Below are positions 5,293 through 8,458 of a stretch of 8,458 nucleotides of DNA, in pieces. Both the position numbers and the translations under genes were made by a program. The stretch lies in contig JAEZES010000292.1 of the NCBI GenBank assembly GCA_023432995.1, positions 1-8,458 of the forward strand, written 5' to 3'. Below the pieces are notes generated by a model. The model searched no databases, was not told the DNA's origin, and saw nothing but the letters and a program-made list of their open reading frames with translations. Source of the DNA: Pseudomonadota bacterium. GTDB lineage: Bacteria > Pseudomonadota > Alphaproteobacteria > Sphingomonadales > Sphingomonadaceae. The number at the start of each line of letters is the position of its first letter. The first letter of the stretch is position 1.

Positions 5293-6996
5293 CTACTTGC
5301 CCTGCGCGCGCCAGCGCTGGACCGTGCGCTGGACCCGCTCCTCCTCGCCGCCGCTCTCGCGCCACAGCTCGGTGAAGCTCGGGTCCTCCGACGCCGGCCG
5401 CTTGGCCTCGTCGAGGTTGTCGAACGCCACGCGGATCGGGATCGCCACGCCCTCGCCGCAGATGATGCACTCGCGGTTGCGCAGCGCCGGGATCGAATCG
5501 AGGAAGCCGCGCGCGCCTTCGGGCATCGCCGCCTTGACGAAAGCCTGGTCGCGGTCGTTGTTGAGGCGCATCGAGATGATCGTGCCGCACTGCGACAGCA
5601 CGCCTTCGGCGAGGTCCGACGGGCGCTGCGTGATCAGGCCGAGCGAAATGCCGTACTTGCGGCCTTCCTTGGCGATGCGGCTGAGGATGCGGCCGACCGA
5701 CGAGCCGTCGGCGTTCTTCTCGTTGGGCACGTAGCGGTGCGCCTCTTCGCACACCAGCAGCACCGGCCGCGTGGTCTCCTCGCGCGCCCAGATGGCGAAG
5801 TCGAACACCATCCGGCTGAGCACTGCGACCACCGTCGAGGTGATGTCCGACGGCACGCCGGAGACATCGATGATCGAGATCGGCCGGCCCTCGCTCGGCA
5901 TGCGGAAGATGCGGCACAGGAAGTCGGCCATCGTGTCGCCGACAAGCATGCCCGAGAACATGAACTGGTAGCGCGGGTCGGCCTTGATCTCGTCGATCTT
6001 GGTCTTGAGCCGCATGTACGGCGCGCTCGAGGTCGCCTTGTCGAGCTTGCCGGCCTCGTCCTGGATCAGGTTGGTCAGGTCGCTAAGCAGGTACGGGATC
6101 GGCGAATCGACGGTGATCTTGCCGAGCGTCTCGGCCAGCCGGTTCTTGCCGCGCGCCTTGAGCAGGCACTTGGCGAGGATGTCGGCGTCCTCCTGCCGGT
6201 CGTTGCCGCTGCTCGTCAGGAACACCTCGCAGTGCTCCTCGAAGTTCATCAGCCAGTACGGCATCTGCAGGTTGCCGACGTCGAAGATCGTGCCGGTGTT
6301 CTTGAACGCCGCCGAGTACTCGCCGTGCGGGTCGATCATCACGATGTGGCCGTTGGGCGCGCTTTCGCAGATCCGGTGGAGGATCAGCGCGGCGCTGGTC
6401 GACTTGCCGGTACCGGTCGAGCCGAGCAGTGCAAAGTGCTTGCCGAGCATCGCGTCGACGTAGAGCCCGGCGCGAATGTCGCTCGTCGGGTAGACGGTGC
6501 CGATCTGGATCGAGCTGCGCCCGTCGGAGGCGTAGATCTGCCGCAGGTCGTCGGTGGTCGCCGGGTAGACCATCGCGCCGGGCACCGGGTAGCGGGTGAC
6601 GCCGCGGCGGAACCCGTGGATCTTGCCGGTCAGCTTCTCTTCGCGGCCTTCGCCCATGAAGTCGATGTTGGCGAGAATCCCGCCCTGGGTGCGGCGGTCC
6701 TGCCGCTGGTTGCGGACGCTGGCGAGCAGCCAGCCGTCGGGAGTCTTGATCTTGACCTGGCTGCCGACCTGGCCGGCGAGCGCGATCGACGGGTCTTCGT
6801 CCTCCATGCACTCGTTGAGCCGCTCGAGGTCGAGCGCGATCTGCGAGCCGGAGCCGGCGATCTCCAGCACGATGCCGATCGGCTGGCCGGCGTTCTCGAA
6901 GCTCGTCGCTTTCTCCGCCGGCCGATTGACCGCGACGGCGCCCGGCTCCTGCGCCGGATCGAAGGTCTGGAACTGCTGGCTCGGCATCTCGGTCAT
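5293..6996 (-). CDS. HerA-like P-loop ATPase (DUF87 / helicase HerA central domain)
   Basis: A 567-residue ATPase of the HerA/FtsK superfamily, which typically forms hexamers that translocate DNA. After a variable N-terminus, a beta-rich segment of about 40-150 resembles the HAS-barrel. The Walker A motif is GSTGTGKS at 192-199 (6400-6423), and the HerA-typical IDPHGEY is at 221-227. Walker B is VLLVCEEAH at 412-420 (5737-5763), with two acidic residues, and ITQRPS at 455-460 is the sensor segment. A C-terminal tail rich in Glu, Arg and Trp follows. The start ATG has no clear ribosome-binding site; a second in-frame ATG (MPSQQF) lies three codons in. The gene is 83 bp downstream of the TIGR02186 gene and could be in the same transcript. 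Archaeal HerA works with the nuclease NurA in end resection, and bacterial relatives occur in defence pairs, but no nuclease, Sir2 or DUF4297 partner is adjacent. A chromosomal housekeeping role is the simpler reading. Confidence 0.9.
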   Translation of the reverse strand: MTEMPSQQFQTFDPAQEPGAVAVNRPAEKATSFENAGQPIGIVLEIAGSGSQIALDLERLNECMEDEDPSIALAGQVGSQVKIKTPDGWLLASVRNQRQDRRTQGGILANIDFMGEGREEKLTGKIHGFRRGVTRYPVPGAMVYPATTDDLRQIYASDGRSSIQIGTVYPTSDIRAGLYVDAMLGKHFALLGSTGTGKSTSAALILHRICESAPNGHIVMIDPHGEYSAAFKNTGTIFDVGNLQMPYWLMNFEEHCEVFLTSSGNDRQEDADILAKCLLKARGKNRLAETLGKITVDSPIPYLLSDLTNLIQDEAGKLDKATSSAPYMRLKTKIDEIKADPRYQFMFSGMLVGDTMADFLCRIFRMPSEGRPISIIDVSGVPSDITSTVVAVLSRMVFDFAIWAREETTRPVLLVCEEAHRYVPNEKNADGSSVGRILSRIAKEGRKYGISLGLITQRPSDLAEGVLSQCGTIISMRLNNDRDQAFVKAAMPEGARGFLDSIPALRNRECIICGEGVAIPIRVAFDNLDEAKRPASEDPSFTELWRESGGEEERVQRTVQRWRAQGK

Positions 6997-7031
6997 GCGG
7001 CATCGCCCGATTGGTTGCGGTTGCGCGGGAC

Positions 7032-7060
7032 CTACGGAATCGGGGTTAAGATCGCGTCAA
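7032..7060 (-). promoter_or_regulatory. Possible promoter upstream of the HerA-like gene
   Basis: On the minus strand TTGACG (7055-7060) matches a -35 box in the 83-bp gap before the ATPase. The hexamer 17 bp downstream (CCGTAG) is a poor -10 match. If real, the ATPase could be transcribed independently of the TauE/TIGR02186 pair. Confidence 0.25.
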
Positions 7061-7079
7061 AATCCAACCCATGTCAGGC

Positions 7080-7835
7080 TCAGACGAGCGCGAACACGCG
7101 CCCCGCGAGCCAGCCCATGACGAGCGACAGCGCCACCGCGAACAGCCCGTACATGAGCGAGGATTCCTCCGCCTGGCGGGCGACGAAGCGCTCGAAGCCG
7201 AGCTTGCGCACCTCGACCTCGGCCACCGCCGAGGCGATCACCCGGCCGCGCGAGATGGCGAAGGTCTCCGCGGTGTAGCGGCCGGTGACGACGTTCGACG
7301 GGACCGCCATGCGCGCCTGGTAGAGCACGCCGTCGTTGATCGTCACCCCGTCGGGCGTCTCTCGATAGAGGCCCTCGCGGCGGCGCAGGTCGACCAGGCC
7401 GCTGGTGAAGCGGGCCTGCTCCTCGGGATCGATCGCGCCGACCGGCGAGAGCTGCAGGTAGTCGAGCCCGAGCTCGAAGATCGCCGCGGTCCGCTCGTCG
7501 ACGATTTCGCCGATCGGGCGCGAGCTCGCCACCGAGAAGAACGACGGCGCCGAGCGGAACGCGGTGCTGTGAGCATTGACCCACACCCCGAGCGTCTTCT
7601 CCTTCTCGCGCAGCAGGATCGGCTCGGTCGGGCCCTTGAGCACGACGACGATGTCGTACGGATCGCGCGCCCGCCGGCCGTCGGGATCGAGGATCGCGCC
7701 GAACAGCAGCAGCTCGGTGCCGGTGAACCCCTGGCGGACCTGGATTTCGTGCTGCGAGACCTCGGGCACGAGGATCGGGTCGCGCTGCGCGGTCAGCGCC
7801 AAGAACGCCAGCAGCGCGAGCACGACCCGCGTCAC
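7080..7835 (-). CDS. TIGR02186 family transmembrane protein (Alpha_Pro_TM)
   Basis: A 251-residue membrane-anchored protein recognised as the alphaproteobacterial TIGR02186 family. Residues 1-17 look like a signal peptide. A large periplasmic beta-rich domain follows (VPEVSQHEIQVRQGFTGTELLLFGAI at the start, with VVVLKGP and the WVNA segment further on), and one C-terminal membrane helix lies at about 226-250. The N-out/C-anchored layout fits an accessory domain facing the periplasm. The start is a GTG overlapping the TauE/SafE stop by 4 bp (GTGA, 7832-7835), so the two are almost certainly co-translated. By family knowledge it is usually found beside a TauE/SafE permease. Its biochemical function is not established; helping the permease capture or release its substrate is inference. 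The upstream ribosome-binding site is weak, consistent with coupling. Confidence 0.88.
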   Translation of the reverse strand: MTRVVLALLAFLALTAQRDPILVPEVSQHEIQVRQGFTGTELLLFGAILDPDGRRARDPYDIVVVLKGPTEPILLREKEKTLGVWVNAHSTAFRSAPSFFSVASSRPIGEIVDERTAAIFELGLDYLQLSPVGAIDPEEQARFTSGLVDLRRREGLYRETPDGVTINDGVLYQARMAVPSNVVTGRYTAETFAISRGRVIASAVAEVEVRKLGFERFVARQAEESSLMYGLFAVALSLVMGWLAGRVFALV

Positions 7836-8458
7836 AGCGGCACCACCGTGTAGACTTCGTCGGGCCGCACGCCGAGCCCGAACGCCAGCCGCAGCGCAAC
7901 CGCCAGCACGATCAGCGCGAGGATCAGGCGCAGCAGCTCGGGCTTGGCCAGCTGCGCGATGCGCGCGCCGATCTGCGCCCCCGTCACCGAGCCGAGCAAC
8001 AGCAGCCCGGCCAGCACGATGTCGACCGCCTTGGTCGTCAGCGCGTGCATCATGGTCGAGGCCATCGTCACGAACAGGATCTGGAACAGCGAGGTGCCGA
8101 CCACCACGCTGGCGCTCATGCCAAGCACGTAGAGCATCGCCGGCACGAGGATGAACCCGCCGCCGACGCCCATCAGCATGGTCAGGATGCCGACGACCAC
8201 CCCGAGCATCAGCGGCGCGAGCGGGGAGATGTACAGGCCCGAGCGGTAGAACCGCCAGCGCATCGGCAGGCTGGCGACCAGCGGATGGTGGCGGCGCTTG
8301 GCCGCCGCCGGACGGCCGACGTCGGCCTTGCGCAGAGCCTGAATGCTCTCGCGCGCCATCAGCGCGCCGATCGTCCCGAGCAGCAGCACGTAGAGGATGC
8401 TGATGACCGTATCGATCTGCCCGAGCGATTCCAGCAGCCGGAACAGCAGCGCGCCGAT
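7832..8458 (-). CDS. Sulfite exporter TauE/SafE family permease (5' end outside window)
   Basis: The C-terminal 208 residues of a multi-pass inner-membrane permease of the TauE/SafE family (PF01925), which move sulfite, sulfoacetate and related organosulfur anions. The frame is open to the right edge, so the N-terminal part, probably about 100 residues, lies beyond it; the GTG at 8389 is internal. Visible are a membrane segment near the edge (ILYVLLLGTIGALMA) and a basic cytoplasmic loop (KADVGRPAAAKRRHH). The second family repeat begins with GILTMLMGVGGGF, the characteristic GxGGGF element, followed by three to four more helices ending in LRLILALIVLAVALRLAFGLG. The stop overlaps the TIGR02186 start by 4 bp. 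The substrate cannot be deduced from sequence. Confidence 0.88.
   Translation of the reverse strand: MGALLFRLLESLGQIDTVISILYVLLLGTIGALMARESIQALRKADVGRPAAAKRRHHPLVASLPMRWRFYRSGLYISPLAPLMLGVVVGILTMLMGVGGGFILVPAMLYVLGMSASVVVGTSLFQILFVTMASTMMHALTTKAVDIVLAGLLLLGSVTGAQIGARIAQLAKPELLRLILALIVLAVALRLAFGLGVRPDEVYTVVPL

Noticed and set aside
5293..6996. HerA-based anti-phage defence system (HerA-Sir2, HerA-DUF4297, HerA-NurA)
   Set aside because: No nuclease, Sir2 or other effector gene is adjacent on either side; flanking genes are transport and small hypothetical genes.
5737..7278. Plus-strand 513-residue ORF antisense to the HerA-like gene
   Set aside because: It is long only because the real gene's codon bias keeps stops away; the translation is His/Arg/Asp-rich without domains, and the opposite strand has clear Walker A and B motifs.
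1..8458. CRISPR array, tRNA/rRNA genes, transposase or prophage genes
   Set aside because: No regularly spaced repeats, no tRNA-like cloverleaf and no mobile-element protein were seen on either strand.

Overview
The window is GC-rich and densely coded. Its gene content points to an alphaproteobacterium, most likely a sphingomonad (Sphingomonas/Erythrobacter type). The taxonomic hints are a PEP-CTERM tail of the PEPxxWAMLLLGFG type, a TIGR02186 (Alpha_Pro_TM) membrane protein next to a TauE/SafE permease, and GC-rich CCCTCC/GGAGGG palindromic repeats. Taxonomy is inferred from recognised families only; no search was run.

Layout, left to right. (1) Positions 1-631 hold two diverged copies of the same valS segment, head to head as an inverted repeat: 1-259 on the minus strand and 373-631 on the plus strand, 38 differences in the 250 bp compared. 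They are separated by about 110 bp containing two GC-rich hairpins. The plus-strand copy continues as the C-terminal part of valyl-tRNA synthetase to 1566; the N-terminal part is absent from both copies. (2) A convergent PEP-CTERM secreted protein gene lies on the minus strand (1622-2314). (3) A 491-bp non-coding stretch (2315-2805) carries short direct repeats, a perfect 20-bp palindrome and several GTGTCRC motifs. (4) A translationally coupled plus-strand pair follows: queE (7-carboxy-7-deazaguanine synthase) and a MATE-family multidrug/cation exporter. (5) From 5016 to the right edge everything is on the minus strand. In transcription order it is a TauE/SafE permease (its 5' end lies outside the window), a TIGR02186 protein overlapping it by 4 bp, a HerA-like P-loop ATPase (DUF87), and a 66-residue protein with a CPTC motif.

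How the genes fit together: queE acts in 7-deazaguanine (queuosine) synthesis, and its overlap with the MATE gene suggests co-translation, though no functional link is established. The TauE/SafE and TIGR02186 pair is a recurrent alphaproteobacterial arrangement and probably a membrane module for sulfur-compound or anion export. The HerA-like ATPase looks like a stand-alone chromosomal gene, with no NurA, Sir2 or other nuclease partner in view. The most anomalous feature is the inverted, diverged valS duplication. It is either a chimeric join (assembly or amplification) at palindromic repeats or a real rearrangement. I see no convincing new multi-gene system; the remaining oddities are regulatory-looking repeats and the small CxxC protein.
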